Both the position numbers and the translations under genes were made by a program. Shown one piece after another: positions 20,811-31,599 of a stretch of DNA of 64,000 nt (positions are counted from its first letter, which is position 1; each line of letters opens with the position of its first letter). The notes under the pieces are model-generated. The model was given only the letters and a program-made list of their open reading frames with translations. It was not told the origin of the DNA and ran no database searches. The DNA comes from Branchiostoma floridae (lineage: Eukaryota; Chordata; Leptocardii; Amphioxiformes; Branchiostomatidae): contig NC_049995.1 in the NCBI RefSeq assembly GCF_000003815.2, forward strand, positions 17,903,075-17,967,074, given 5' to 3'.

Positions 20811-23800
20811 ATGCCGACAGACTCCAGACGGGTCCCCGGGCCGCAGGACAGCCGGTCCCCGCACTGGTACGGGAAACACGCGGTAAGGACGTAGCTTCAC
20901 TCTCCTCTCTCTGTTGCCCCCCTCCCCCCTCACACGCAGTGCAGACGGAACTGTGAGAACAGTTGTGCTAGCCTGGATACCAGTCCCTCGCTCTATACTA
21001 TAGCCCTTTCGCGCTAGTGTATAATCCTTATCCCAGGGAAGGCCACAAGCCCCAGTCTCTATTTGCACTCAGTACCATACCCCAACCTCAAAATATATCT
21101 TTCGTGTTGCATGATAGATACTTGAGATCAGGCTGGGGTTTGGTAACCAGGCTAAATGGCACCCGGTTTCTGATAACTATTGTACAGTGCACAGGTACAA
21201 AACCGGTTTTTCTTATTGTACCGGTCCGGAAAAACCGGACCTGAAAACATTTGGTGGACCGGATGTTGGACCTTTTCGAAAATGAACAGACTATATGATC
21301 AGGAATTCACGCATTCGGGGCCTTACCGATCGAAGAAAGTAACAAGAGCGAAGCAGACTACAGTCATTTCTACAAAGTTTTGCAGTCAATCGTACAGAGG
21401 CAGTTATTAGTCTTGTAGGATTTTAGAACGCCAGTGGGAGTCAAATACTCCACAATGTCAAACATACTTTTTTGCAGCGAAATGGACCATTGTTTTGAGT
21501 ATCGTCCATTCATATGGTTTCACATACTGAATCAGGTCCAGGTTCAGGTCTGGACCTGAACCTGATCCTTTGGACCTGAACCGGACCTGGACCTGAATTT
21601 TCTGTTCCGGTACTCTCCCCTAATGTATACTGTTAATGTAAGGAGGCAGTGCAGAGCAGATTTAGACGTAAAAGGTTTTGTTTTTATTTCCAGACTCGGC
21701 AGGAAGGCGATACCAGACCTGACGGGAGAGGAGACCACGACCTCCGACCTGTGTGTGAGTAAAATTAACAAACAACAACAACAACAAAAATTGTACACAT
21801 ATTCTATTCCAAGCCAAAAATGTTTTGGCCTGATTTTGAGTAACACCTCCACTGTCTTTGATGCCAATTTGCCCAAAGAAGGTTTCAAAAGTCTAGTGTC
21901 AGTTTCCCGCTTGCTTGATGAGTGATCCATGTTGACTTGTTTTTTTACACTTGTTTCAGACCTCCACGCGGGCGTTGTCAGCCAGGCCACGGGGTCGGCC
22001 TACATCGAGATGGGTCAGACGAAGGTCATCGCAGCTGTGTGAGTACGACCTCTGACCTTTGCCCTTGCCAATAGACTGCTTCAGGGTTCAAACTGCTTAT
22101 GGTGCATTGTGGGTAATATGTCAAAGTTGAAACACGTCTGGACATGTATCAAGCCTTGTATTTGCCTTCACCTTTGACCTTTGAACAGGTACGGCCCGCG
22201 GGAGATTGCTCGGCGCGAGGAGTTTACGATGAAGGGTCGGCTGTGCTGTGAGCTGAAGTTCGCCACGTTTGCCTGCAGACGGAGGAGACAGCACATCCAG
22301 GTGGGTACAGCAAGGGTAGCACACTTCCATGTAATGTACAGCAAAGGTACAGCACATCCAGGTGGGTACAGCTAAGGTGTAGCAAAGTACAGCACATTCA
22401 GGTTGTACAGCAAAGGAACAGCACAGGTACAGCACATCCAGGTGGGTACAGCTCATCTAGGGAAAGCACAGCACAGCACATGCGGGTGGGTACAGCAAAG
22501 GTATAGCACATCTTGGTGTACAGCNNNNNNNNNNNNNNNNNNNNNNNNNNNNNNNNNNNNNNNNNNNNNNNNNNNNNNNNNNNNNNNNNNNNNNNNNNNN
22601 NNNNNNNNNNNNNNNNNNNNNNNNNNNNNNNNNNNNNNNNNNNNNNNNNNNNNNNNNNNNNNNNNNNNNNNNNNNNNNNNNNNNNNNNNNNNNNNNNNNN
22701 NNNNNNNNNNNNNNNNNNNNNNNNNNNNNNNNNNNNNNNNNNNNNNNNNNNNNNNNNNNNNNNNNNNNNNNNNNNNNNNNNNNNNNNNNNNNNNNNNNNN
22801 NNNNNNNNNNNNNNNNNNNNNNNNNNNNNNNNNNNNNNNNNNNNNNNNNNNNNNNNNNNNNNNNNNNNNNNNNNNNNNNNNNNNNNNNNNNNNNNNNNNN
22901 NNNNNNNNNNNNNNNNNNNNNNNNNNNNNNNNNNNNNNNNNNNNNNNNNNNNNNNNNNNNNNNNNNNNNNNNNNNNNNNNNNNNNNNNNNNNNNNNNNNN
23001 NNNNNNNNNNNNNNNNNNNNNNNNNNNNNNNNNNNNNNNNNNNNNNNNNNNNNNNNNNNNNNNNNNNNNNNNNNNNNNNNNNNNNNNNNNNNNNNNNNNN
23101 NNNNNNNNNNNNNNNNNNNNNNNNNNNNNNNNNNNNNNNNNNNNNNNNNNNNNNNNNNNNNNNNNNNNNNNNNNNNNNNNNNNNNNNNNNNNNNNNNNNN
23201 NNNNNNNNNNNNNNNNNNNNNNNNNNNNNNNNNNNNCTGGATTTTCGGAGATTTTTTTGCAGTCTGTAGATATTCATCAGAAATGCATAAATGGGGTGAC
23301 ATGAATTCATGGTTACCGTAGAAATAGCAAAGTATAACCTCATTTGAACATTTGAAGACTTACGGTATCCTGGGAAGACATCTTCTCCTTGTTTGTGTTT
23401 CAGGATAACCAGGAGAAGGACGGGGCGTTGATTGTCCTACAGGCCCTGGAGCCTGCGGTCTGCTTGGTGAGTGGAACATTTTTATCATGATCAAGATTGA
23501 CATCTAAACTGCCAATCCTCCTACGCAGGGACATCAACGACGAGACCGCCTGCTCTCTCAACCGTCATCCTTAGTTCCTGGACGCCTAGCTTATAAATAC
23601 AGTCAAACCTGTCTATAGCGGCCACTCAAGGGTTTGGAGAAATATTTACTTGTACTGATAGAAATAAGAAGTAAGATAGTGCGCTGAAGTTGTGTCGTTG
23701 TGTTTTTTGTTTTTTTGTTTTGTTTGCTTTTAGACAGATGAGGACAATGTGGCACTGCAATCAAGTTAGTAACTTATTTTAACAGTGACACAGTACAGAC

Positions 23801-26646
23801 AGAAGGTAAAGGTAGTTCTTTCTTTTACCTCCCCTCTCAGGTACCCATTTTTACACCTAGATGAAGCAAGGAAGGTCGTGTAAAGGGCCTTTCCCAAGGG
23901 AACAATGTTGGGGCACGGCAAATATCAAACTCTGGACCTCTAGATTCCCAACCCAAATGCTCTACCAGTTATGCCACACAAGACACCACAATTATAACAG
24001 TGGTTTGTAAGTTTGTTTGTTTGTTTGTTGTTTTACAGGACAGGTTCCCAAAGTCTCAGGTCGATGTTTACATCACAGTATTACAAGACGACGGCAGCGG
24101 TGGGTAAACAATAGTAAACGATCTTGTACTTTTCTTATTCTTCTACTAACACATAAGTCATGACACATGAGTCACGTAAGCTTCAAAAAGTTCAAGGCCA
24201 CCCTGACAAAGGGTAGAGGAATTTTCTGACCTCTGACAGGGCTTGAAATACCACCTGCATATGCAGGTTAGTGCAGGTAAAATTGGAGCTGTGCAGGTAT
24301 CTCTGGTGTCTACCTGCACCTAACCTGCACTGGTCCATGTACATTAGCTACATTAAAAGAAAAAATAGCAATGGTTTCTGAACTATTTTAGTATGATCCA
24401 TATTTCCTAAATTCAGAGTAGTGCAGGTAAAGTTTGTCTGGTGCATGTTCAATGTTATCTGCACCAGTTCAGGTATATGCAGAAAAAAAGTATTTCAAGC
24501 CCTGTCTGACCTCACAGATTGACAAAATCTGGTAGCATACATCGAATTTGTTGTTCATATTTTGAAACGCCGAGCTGCCGATAAAGCAAAGCCTATAAAA
24601 AGTTTCCTGACCAGTATACTGTAATTCCTGATTTTTTCAATGTACTGTTATGTTCACGGTTTTCACGGTGACGACTGTAACGTGAACTTATCATTACTGA
24701 TAACAAATAATTCACAGACTTTTTTATGTGCACTTGCCTCGACAGTGAACATTTAGTTCCGAGAACAAGTTAAATTTTCTCAGACCGTTGAAAGTTTGGT
24801 ACCGTGAAGACAAAGTGAATTACAGTATGTAATACTATGCATTAGTGTTTTCCCTGTGACATGTTTTGTTGCTGTACTTATTGATGCAACAGTTTCTTTC
24901 CCTGTGATGTGTTGTTGTTGTTGTTTATTGGTGTTGTTTTTGTTTTTGTTTACAGCCCTGGCAGCTGCGATCACCTGTGCCGCCGCGGGATTGGCCGATG
25001 CGGGAGTCATGATGTATGACATCGTGGCGGGGTGTTCCGTGGTAACCATGGTTTCCTCGACTTTTAAACAGTTATAATCATCCAATATACACTTTCAGTC
25101 GTAATTGTGAATTCAGCATTTGATGAAACCAAACTTTGACCCCTGACCTACATCTATGGTATAACCAAATCTTGACCCCTTACCTAAAGTGGAACCCCAA
25201 AACCTTGAGTGCTGACCTTTAGAGGAATCCTTAACTTGCCCCTGACCTTTTGAACCCTAACCTTGAAGCCTGGCCTATGGTGGTGAAACCTAAGATAGAC
25301 CATGACCTCTGACCTATAGTGAAACCCTAGCCTCAAACTCTGACCTTAGTGGAACCCCACCCTTTACCCTGCCCTATTGTTGAACCCTGACCTTGACCCC
25401 TGACATACAGCTTGACCCTAACCTTGACCCCTGACCTGTTCCAGAGACAGTGTGGGGAGAGACAGTTGTTGGACCCCAGTGTGGGTGAGGAGTTAAGTCA
25501 GGAGGTGAGTGGTTGACATAAAAGCCTATCCACTCAGTTTGGTGTGTAGATGGTTCTGTTAATTTTGAAAATGAAGTGGATGCTTAGCAGCCTGGGTTTA
25601 CACAATTTCTTGCTGGCTGGGGTTATGGCTCAATCTATGGCAACTATCGGACCAGCTGTTCGGAGTGCAATAACTTTTAAAATGTCACTAAGTATGAGCG
25701 AATTAAGGAATGGGTTTAAGTGCTCGTTCGAACAGGCATTCCAACACCCGAAACACCCTCCTTCCACTTGTGGGAGGGCCCATTGTTATCAAATGAGCGC
25801 TCTAGAACCTATTTTTTAATTCGCTCATTAACTGACGTTGCCACCAAACAGTTTGATAGTGCATGTCGACATCTCCAGACAGAAGCAAACATAAGAGCAA
25901 ACTACTATCCGGATGGTACCCAGGCTAGTACTGTGTATAAGGTGTTTCATTTTCAGGGGGAGAGTGCAGAGGACCATGGGATGGTGACGGTCGGACTGCT
26001 GCCATCGCTGAACCAGGTGTCGGCACTAACGTTAGACGGACATCTGCAGCAACAAACAGCTGTACAGGTCAGCACACAGTATTTGTTTGTTTCTTTCTTT
26101 GTTTATTTGTTAATCAAGTGTTATGACTCTACTTCTGCTCTGCATCTATGTCAAAAGGTTCGGGCAGACCCCCACCCATACTGTTTTGAGAACTTTCCAG
26201 TCCCACAGACACACACAGAAGGACATGCACACACACCAATACACACACAGACACACACACAGACAAACACAGACACACACAGACAGACACACACAGACAC
26301 ACACACACACACAGACCAACACACACACACACACATATACACACACAGACATGCTAAAAACAACACCTTGCTATTACAAAAGGTAAGTAAAGTTGAACTA
26401 TAAAGCACCAATCTGACAACTCCGAACTTAGGGAGATTCATTTGAAGTGACCACAATATCTTAGACAAATTCCTTCTAAGACCATGCTTCTTGTGTCCCC
26501 AGGCCGTGAAGACGTGCATCGGTGGATGCCAAGGAATCTACCCCATCCTTAAAGACTGCTTAGTCACGTCTACAAGAAAGAAGATCCCCGCCTTGGATCC
26601 GAAGTCGAGCCATGCGAGCACAGAGGGACAAAACGGGCAGACATGA
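20811..26646 (+). CDS. EXOSC6: Exosome complex component MTR3 (EXOSC6), RNase PH-like
   Basis: Exons: 20811-20882, 21694-21754, 21960-22038, 22189-22300, 23404-23466, 24039-24099, 24956-25041, 25445-25504, 25957-26067, 26503-26646 (stop TGA). Phases agree throughout and give 282 residues, close to the 272 I recall for human EXOSC6. Recognisable blocks are RPDGR, SQATGSAYIEMGQTKVIAAV, YGPRE, LQALEPAV, ALAAAITCAAAGLADAGVMM and GCQGIYPIL. The protein is one of six RNase PH-like subunits of the exosome ring, which is catalytically inert in animals and channels RNA to the nucleases (family knowledge). The gap at 22525-23236 falls in the intron between exons 4 and 5. The exon 4 to 5 join matches the family without missing residues, so no exon need be hidden there. 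The start ATG at 20811 gives the expected short N-terminus; an upstream non-coding exon cannot be excluded. Confidence 0.93.
20969..21156. mobile_element. Small foldback related to 15402-15806
   Basis: Ends AGCCTGGATACC / GGTAACCAGGCT with ACCCCAACCTCAAAATATAT facing TACTTGAGATCAGGCTGGGG internally. It lies in EXOSC6 intron 1. Confidence 0.6.
21185..21614. mobile_element. Foldback rich in ACCGG/CCGGT and GGTCCAG
   Basis: GTACAGGTACAAAACCGG-like left end and CTGTTCCGGTAC right end, with repeated GGACCTGAACC near 21540-21595. In EXOSC6 intron 1. Boundaries approximate. Confidence 0.45.
22285..22524 (+). repeat. Degenerate repeats spanning EXOSC6 exon 4 donor
   Basis: Exon end GCACATCCAG plus donor GTGGGTACAGCAAAGG recurs six or seven times (about 20-60 bp apart) and runs into the gap. 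Confidence 0.85.
22525..23236. other. Assembly gap (712 N)
   Basis: Run of N in the EXOSC6 intron between exons 4 and 5, directly after a tandem repeat built on the exon 4 donor. The array probably continues into the gap. Confidence 0.99.
23770..23990 (-). mobile_element. tRNA-derived SINE relic
   Basis: The complement begins TGTGGCATAACTGGTAGAGC (A-box-like) and continues GTCCAGAGTTTGAT (B-box-like), then GGAAAGGCCCTTTACACGAC and GTGTAAAAATGGGTACCTGA, a tail typical of tRNA-SINEs of marine animals. EXOSC6 intron 5. Confidence 0.65.
24237..24504. mobile_element. MITE with CAGGGCTTGAAATAC ends
   Basis: CAGGGCTTGAAATACCACCT ... AAAGTATTTCAAGCCCTG; interior has repeated GTGCAGGTA. CAGGG-type ends suggest hAT, but the flanks (ACCTCTGA / TCTGACCT) do not give a clean 8 bp duplication. 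Confidence 0.7.
24617..24827. mobile_element. MITE with TACTGTAATTCCTGA ends
   Basis: TACTGTAATTCCTGATTTTT ... AGTGAATTACAGTA. An inverted copy lies at 63653-63858, sharing GTTCACGGTTTTCACGGTG and AACAAGTTAAATTTTCTCAG. Confidence 0.8.
25130..25444 (+). repeat. Degenerate CTTGACCCCTGACCT repeats up to exon 8 acceptor
   Basis: About ten units of roughly 30 bp containing TTGACCCCTGACCTA and GTGGAACCCTAAC end directly at the acceptor before 25445. TGACCT resembles nuclear-receptor half-sites, but the tandem origin explains their number. Confidence 0.75.
26205..26352 (+). repeat. (CA)n / (ACAG) microsatellite
   Basis: Imperfect CA repeat in the last EXOSC6 intron; open frames across it on both strands are artefacts. 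Confidence 0.95.
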
Positions 26647-26946
26647 GAGTACATATAAGCCACTTCACCGTATGAACTGCTCATGCACAAGGTCAAAGGT
26701 CATATTAGAAGATGAACGGACGGACATGAGACTGAAGAGACCAGCAGGCTTTTAGCCAGGCATGCGTCATGGCGTCATCTGGACGCGCTTTTCTTAAAAT
26801 AACAAGAAATTGTACGCACTAGATGCTCTTACACTGGGGAGCAGATCCTCTGACAAGCATGAAATTCTGATTGACCAGGGATGCCACCAGGTCATTTGTG
26901 GTCACAGTCTTCTACTATGACCTCTTTCACAGTCCACTTTCAATGC

Positions 26947-26972
26947 CCCCCCCCCCCCCCCCCCCCGCCCCC
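26947..26972 (+). repeat. Poly(C) tract in EXOSC6 3' UTR
   Basis: A run of about 20 C within the probable 3' UTR; its length is unreliable in sequencing. Confidence 0.8.
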
Positions 26973-27404
26973 CAAGAAAAAACCCAGCCCCATTCGAAGA
27001 TTGCAACCGAGTCTAAGAAAACCTCAACTTTAGCTGTTTCTCACACTGTTGTAAGAAAATGTTGCTGCCATCCTGTGAAACTGGTATGGTACAGTAGAGC
27101 GGCAAGTAAAACAGATAAACACTTAACAAAACAGATACGGAAGTAATAAATGAATTGTCCATTTTGCTTGGGAGTAGTTTTGGTATAAACTATTTTTTCA
27201 CATATGTAAGCTAAGACTTTTGAATATTCCATTATTTTATACAATGTATGGACATAGTTAAATAATCGACATGACTCTTTGTAAGGTCTACTCTATCTGC
27301 ACACAACGATACTTTAGTGCCAGTACTAGTAATTATTTTAACTATTTCCGTAAAACTAAGCTAGAAATGTATTTCGAGTCTTGAGCAAGGTCTCAATAGT
27401 CTGA

Positions 27405-27426
27405 AATAAAAAAGATAAGAAATAAA
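27405..27426 (+). terminator. Poly(A) signals of EXOSC6
   Basis: AATAAA at 27405-27410 and 27421-27426, about 0.76 kb after the stop codon. Confidence 0.55.
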
Positions 27427-27429
27427 GAA

Positions 27430-28240
27430 TTTATAGTTTGTGTGCCATGTTCTATGTGTTCTGTTATTTGTTCAGTATTAAACTGCCGGATCAGGTAGAT
27501 TTCATAATAAGGGTAAAATTTTTTTAGTACTCACAGTTTTGTGTTGCCCTTGAACTCATTGTAATATCCAACCAAAGAAAAATTGGACTCACCCAAATTT
27601 TCGACTGAACAGCACCAGTCTTTGTCAAGGAATGAACAACCCAACTAGCTACAACGTGCTACATAATTGATTCGACTGAGAATGCTTTACAATTTGCTGA
27701 CAACGCTTAAATCATATATACTTAGTATATATTACTAGTGGGCTTATTTAGGAGAAGGCATTACAGACCCTAAAAGTGGGGCATCTCTTGAGGACAAGGT
27801 AGAAGGAAGGTACTTAACTTTTAAAACTTTCTTTAAGTTAGAAAAAAGGATTCGTTATTTGTGTAATTATATGTTTTGTTTTGCTTTTGTTACATTTCAA
27901 CGAAAGAGGTTTAATATCCTCGTATTGAAAAATGTCCTGTGAACTCTACAACTGAAGTGCCACCTGTCCGTGTTGGGTAGAACTGCAGTGGTGACGTACT
28001 TGCTGCCATGGCGACGATAGCAAAACAAAGCATCCAACCGCATCAAAACGCCAAGACCGCCTTCATATACATGCATTTTGGTTTTAGTTTATCCGATCAT
28101 TGTAGTACTTATTAATCCACTAATACATGTACTAGTTAATTACCAAATTTTTAATTAATGATTTTAGGTCGTTTTTTTTTTCCTTGTTGTGTTGTGTTTC
28201 ACGAAAGCTGGTTGTTAAGCGTTTGGCGCGTCTTGTCCAA
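27430..28240. other. EXOSC6 to UPF0193 spacer
   Basis: Nothing recognisable except a short stretch at 27590-27650 (ACCCAAATTTTCGACTGA, TCTTTGTCAAGGAATG) that recurs at 58018-58075, so a dispersed repeat. Confidence 0.5.
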
Positions 28241-28245
28241 ACGGT

Positions 28246-28259
28246 CCAAGATGGCGGCC
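28246..28259 (+). promoter_or_regulatory. YY1-type element at the UPF0193 start codon
   Basis: CCAAGATGGCGGCC contains the AAGATGGCGGC core of YY1 sites that lie just downstream of many metazoan start sites; here it also supplies the ATG. This suggests transcription starts very close to 28240. Confidence 0.5.
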
Positions 28260-31200
28260 CGACAGCCCGTCGCGCGAGGAGGGATGTGGAACACTCAGCA
28301 GGCCCAGTACAGTAAGGAGACTCAGGAGCTCCTTAAAGGTGCGGGACCGAGATAAGAACACAGGGAAGGGTCTGGGGTTAAAACTGATGGTGTCTTGTGG
28401 CGATTTAAGGCGGTATCTGTGTGTGTGTGTGTGTGTGTGGTATACCAAGCGTCCGTCACAAAAATAATTTGTTGTTTTTGTTGCTCTGTTTAGCACCAAC
28501 TCTCATAAATTCCACCGGATATGCCATAATACCACCACATGGGGAAAATACATGAATTTAAAGTCATTGAAAGAGATGTACCGATGCAGTATAAGTAACG
28601 TTAATCTATCTACATGTTTTATTTAAAGAAGTCTACCTACTCTACTCTTGAAATGAAGTTGTGCCAAATTATGACATATCTTTGTTTTGAATCCCCAGTC
28701 ATGATGCAGGAGTCGAAGCTGACGAATTTCCAGCAGAGAAAACTCAAGCAGACGATGAAAGGTGCGTTTACCTGTGGTTGTGCTGGTTCAGTTTTATTTC
28801 CAGACAAATTAGACAACAAGGATCTTACTGTATTAGTACAGACTTAACAGTGAGTAATGGTACATGTAGTAGTCAGGGTTCTCCCCAGAATTTGTAGTAT
28901 AGTGGAGGGGCTGGCAAAAATAACCCGCACCAACGCGTTGCGCTTTCATGGAAATGGGTTCATTTTGCAATGACAGAGGGTGTCAAATACTACAAGTATA
29001 ATATATTGTTGTGATTCCTTTGTTGTGAAGTGGCAAAACGACTATTGTTTTGATCATTGCTCATTCACAAGTTTTTGCAGACAATGCTGACTGAAAAAGT
29101 GATGCCACTTGGCACAAAAATCTGTGAATTGTCATTAATTTTAGCAAAGGTAACAAAGAAAATAGGGAAGAAACACACTAAATTTGAAAAATAGTATAGT
29201 AGTGGAGCTGGCTGAGATTATATTGGAGGGCCTCCCTTATTCCACCCTCTAGGGAGAACCCTGGTAGTAAAAACAGTAGTTGAATGTTGTATAGTTAGTA
29301 GTTATAATTACTGTAGTAGATATACTACTAGTAGTATAGAGTCAGAACTATCAATGGTTTAGAAGAGATAGAATAAAGAAAGCTAGATGGTCATCAATTT
29401 TACCTGAGTTGAGTGAAGAAAATATGGGTCTAAAGTACATTTGCCAAACTCACAACATCCAAGGGCCTGCTGGTCTAGAGATTGGAACCAAGAATTTTGT
29501 TTAAACTAAAGCATGCAAAAAACTCATCTGTTTCTGTTCCAGATGGCGGCACCCTCCCCCTCAACTGTCCACCAACCAGCAGCCAGCGTCCCCAGCGCCC
29601 CGTCGCGCCCGTGACCCCCAGCAAAAAGGTCAACCCACGGACATACCTGGGAGGTCGGAGGTCAAAGGAAGCTTGCGAGAGCTCACCGGCCGCACAGCCA
29701 GAGGATTATAGACCCAGACCAAAGAGTCAGTACTTGTTTATTTGTTTGTGTGTTTCTTTATATTAGTGATCACTCAAGGTATAGTAGAAGCCAGTTAATT
29801 GCACAATGGATTGCCGTACACTTCTGTTAGTTCTTTAGCGGCATTCCAAAATCCAAAACCAGAGCGGTCCAGCTGGATAACTTCGCATTGTTGCACCATC
29901 TGGATAACTGCACAAAATACACTGGCAAATCGGGTGTGCAATTAAGCAGCTTCTACTGTACACACAAAAAAAAGGTTAGGGCAGCATGATGGCATATGGA
30001 GATAACATGTTTGTTTGTTTGTTTCTTTGTATTTACAGAGGCGGTGTGTACAGATAAAGAGAAGGCGCGGTTAGGCAGCTTGATGGCATATGGAGATAAC
30101 ATGTTTATTTATTTGTTTGTATTTACAGAGGCGGTGTGTACGGATAAAGAGAAGGCACGGTTAGGCAGCCTGGTGGCGTATAGTAATGTTTGTTTGTTTG
30201 TATTTACAGAGGCGGTGTGTACGGATNNNNNNNNNNNNNNNNNNNNNNNNNNNNNNNNNNNNNNNNNNNNNNNNNNNNNNNNNNNNNNNNNNNNNNNNNN
30301 NNNNNNNNNNNNNNNNNNNNNNNNNNCTTAAAAAGAGAAGTTTTTCTCACACCTTACCTCACCGGTCCCTTAGCCTCACTGGTCGTATAGGGGCAGCAAT
30401 ATAATCAGCAGAAGTTTTCCATCATACTGTAACTTGTATATAAGTTACGTGACTGTGCCCATCTCTGTTTTGTAGCCCTTGTGCACTAAAGCCCCCTTTA
30501 CAAATCAAGAATTTAGCTCGGCCGAGTTGTCAGCGAGCTCTAAATTATGAGGAGGTATGACCCTGATGCCGACGAAGAAACTCTGCCATTTGTTCGTCGG
30601 CATCAGGTTCATACCTCCTCGTAATTTAGGGCTAGTTCACTGGTTATGGTGTGTGTTCAACTACCATTCTCTTTCACAAATGCTGAGAGCAGAGAAAGCA
30701 GCATGTACCAATTTTCAGTCTTCATTATGGCATCGGTATGATCAAACTCACAACCTATCAAGTCAAGCATCCAACTTACTTTTAGCCACAGCAAATCCAC
30801 TGACCAAAATTGTAATCCTTCCATCATTGTGACAAGATGTTTGTTTGTTTATTTGTTTTGTTTATTTCCTTCTGTTTACTCTCTCTCCAGTACAAGCAGA
30901 GATTGAAGAACGGGCAGAATTTCTGGAGGAAATGGAGCAGTTAGGTCGGGGAAAAGACTACCGGACGATCATCCGTACTGAGATATCACAGGTCAGCCTG
31001 GGTACTATTTACCAGCAGCTTTTATGTTATAACGCATACACTATGCACTGTGGCTTCTTTGCTAATCCGTCGGGGAAACTTGACATCTCTAACAAATTTT
31101 GGATGAGGGCGCTGATTGGTTCCTGCTCATAAGCAAAATAGGTTCAAGCGCTCGTTTGAACAGGCGTTCCAACACCTGAAACGCCCTCTGTTTCAGCAGC

Positions 31201-31405
31201 TTAATAAAGGGACAGAGGTAGGAAAATGTAGTCCGTTTTCCTGAATTTTGTCATTTTTCTCTTGTAGAAAATCCGTGAGATGGAGGTCATCGACCGGAAG
31301 CGGACGGAGCAGCTGAAGAAGCAGATCGAGCTGCAACAAAAGCAGTCTGATCAGAGGAGACACCTAGCAGAACAGAAGGAAACTGCAGGGACATCTGAGT
31401 TGTGA
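28251..31405 (+). CDS. C22orf23: UPF0193 family protein (C22orf23/EVG1-like), one exon interrupted by gap
   Basis: Exons: 28251-28338, 28699-28761, 29543-29725, an exon beginning AGGCGGTGTG near 30039 (or a later copy at 30129 or 30211) and lost in the gap 30227-30326, then 30891-30991 and 31268-31405 (stop TGA). The order of motifs fits UPF0193 as I recall it: YSKETQELLK, MMQESKLTNFQQRK, LPLNCPPTSSQR, TDKEKARL, EEIEQ-like IEERAEFLEEMEQLGRGKDY and ISQKIREMEVIDRKR. The C-terminus is a Glu/Lys/Gln-rich probable coiled coil. The function of the family is not established. The exon interrupted by the gap is present as about three tandem partial copies with their acceptor, so the real acceptor and the exon's 3' end cannot be fixed. 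The preceding exon ends in phase 1 and the 30891 exon needs phase 1, which constrains the missing piece. The start ATG lies inside a YY1-type motif. Confidence 0.85.
28874..29263. mobile_element. hAT-like MITE with CAGGGTTCTCCCCAG ends
   Basis: CAGGGTTCTCCCCAGAATTT ... TAGGGAGAACCCTG; flanks GTAGTAGT / GTAGTAAA are similar over the first six bases. In UPF0193 intron 2. Confidence 0.7.
29780..29962. mobile_element. MITE with TATAGTAGAAGC ends
   Basis: TATAGTAGAAGCCAGTTAAT ... ATTAAGCAGCTTCTACTGTA with a foldback interior (CAGCTGGATAAC). Intron of the UPF0193 gene. Confidence 0.7.
29970..30226 (+). repeat. 91 bp minisatellite spanning a UPF0193 acceptor
   Basis: The unit has TTTGTATTTACAG, exon start AGGCGGTGTGTACAGATAAA, then GAGAAGGCGCGGTTAGGCAG and GATGGCATATGGAGATAAC. 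Acceptors fall near 30038, 30128 and 30210; the array continues into the gap. Confidence 0.9.
30227..30326. other. Assembly gap (exactly 100 N, probably of unknown true size)
   Basis: Run of exactly 100 N, a common placeholder length. It interrupts a tandem array of UPF0193 exon copies and hides that exon's 3' end. Confidence 0.95.
30489..30635. mobile_element. Second copy of the TTAA-type foldback (short)
   Basis: GCCCCCTTTACAAATCAAGA, GCTCGGCCGAGTTGTCAGCG and ATGCCGACGAAGAAACTCTG match the 8529-9155 element. The right arm stops at CTCGTAATTTAGGG without the terminal part. Confidence 0.7.
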
Positions 31406-31567
31406 GGGGGCTGACTGTGACACTAATGTGTGTGTTACAAAAAAAACTTTATTCTTGAAATAGTTGTAGAGGATTTTGCAGTTTTTGTGATGATCTTCAC
31501 GAATTGACCACAAACTGTATAAAAAATAGCAAAAACCACCTCGACTGCGAAGTTGAATTCCTGCAAA

Positions 31568-31573
31568 AATAAA
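31568..31573 (+). terminator. Possible poly(A) signal of UPF0193
   Basis: AATAAA 163 bases after the stop codon. Confidence 0.4.
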
Positions 31574-31599
31574 TGGATTTTCGGTTGCAGACTGGTCGA

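Noticed and set aside
23850-23990. Functional tRNA gene
   Set aside because: A- and B-box-like sequences are present, but the stem pairing expected of a tRNA is not evident and a SINE body follows; the same applies to 63245-63325.
25720-26403. ORF of 227 codons covering an EXOSC6 exon
   Set aside because: Only the 25957-26067 part is EXOSC6; the upstream part is a dispersed repeat (also at 31140 and 38165) and the downstream part is a CA microsatellite.
26129-26519. Cys/Val-rich minus-strand ORFs
   Set aside because: Translation of (GT)n on the complement.
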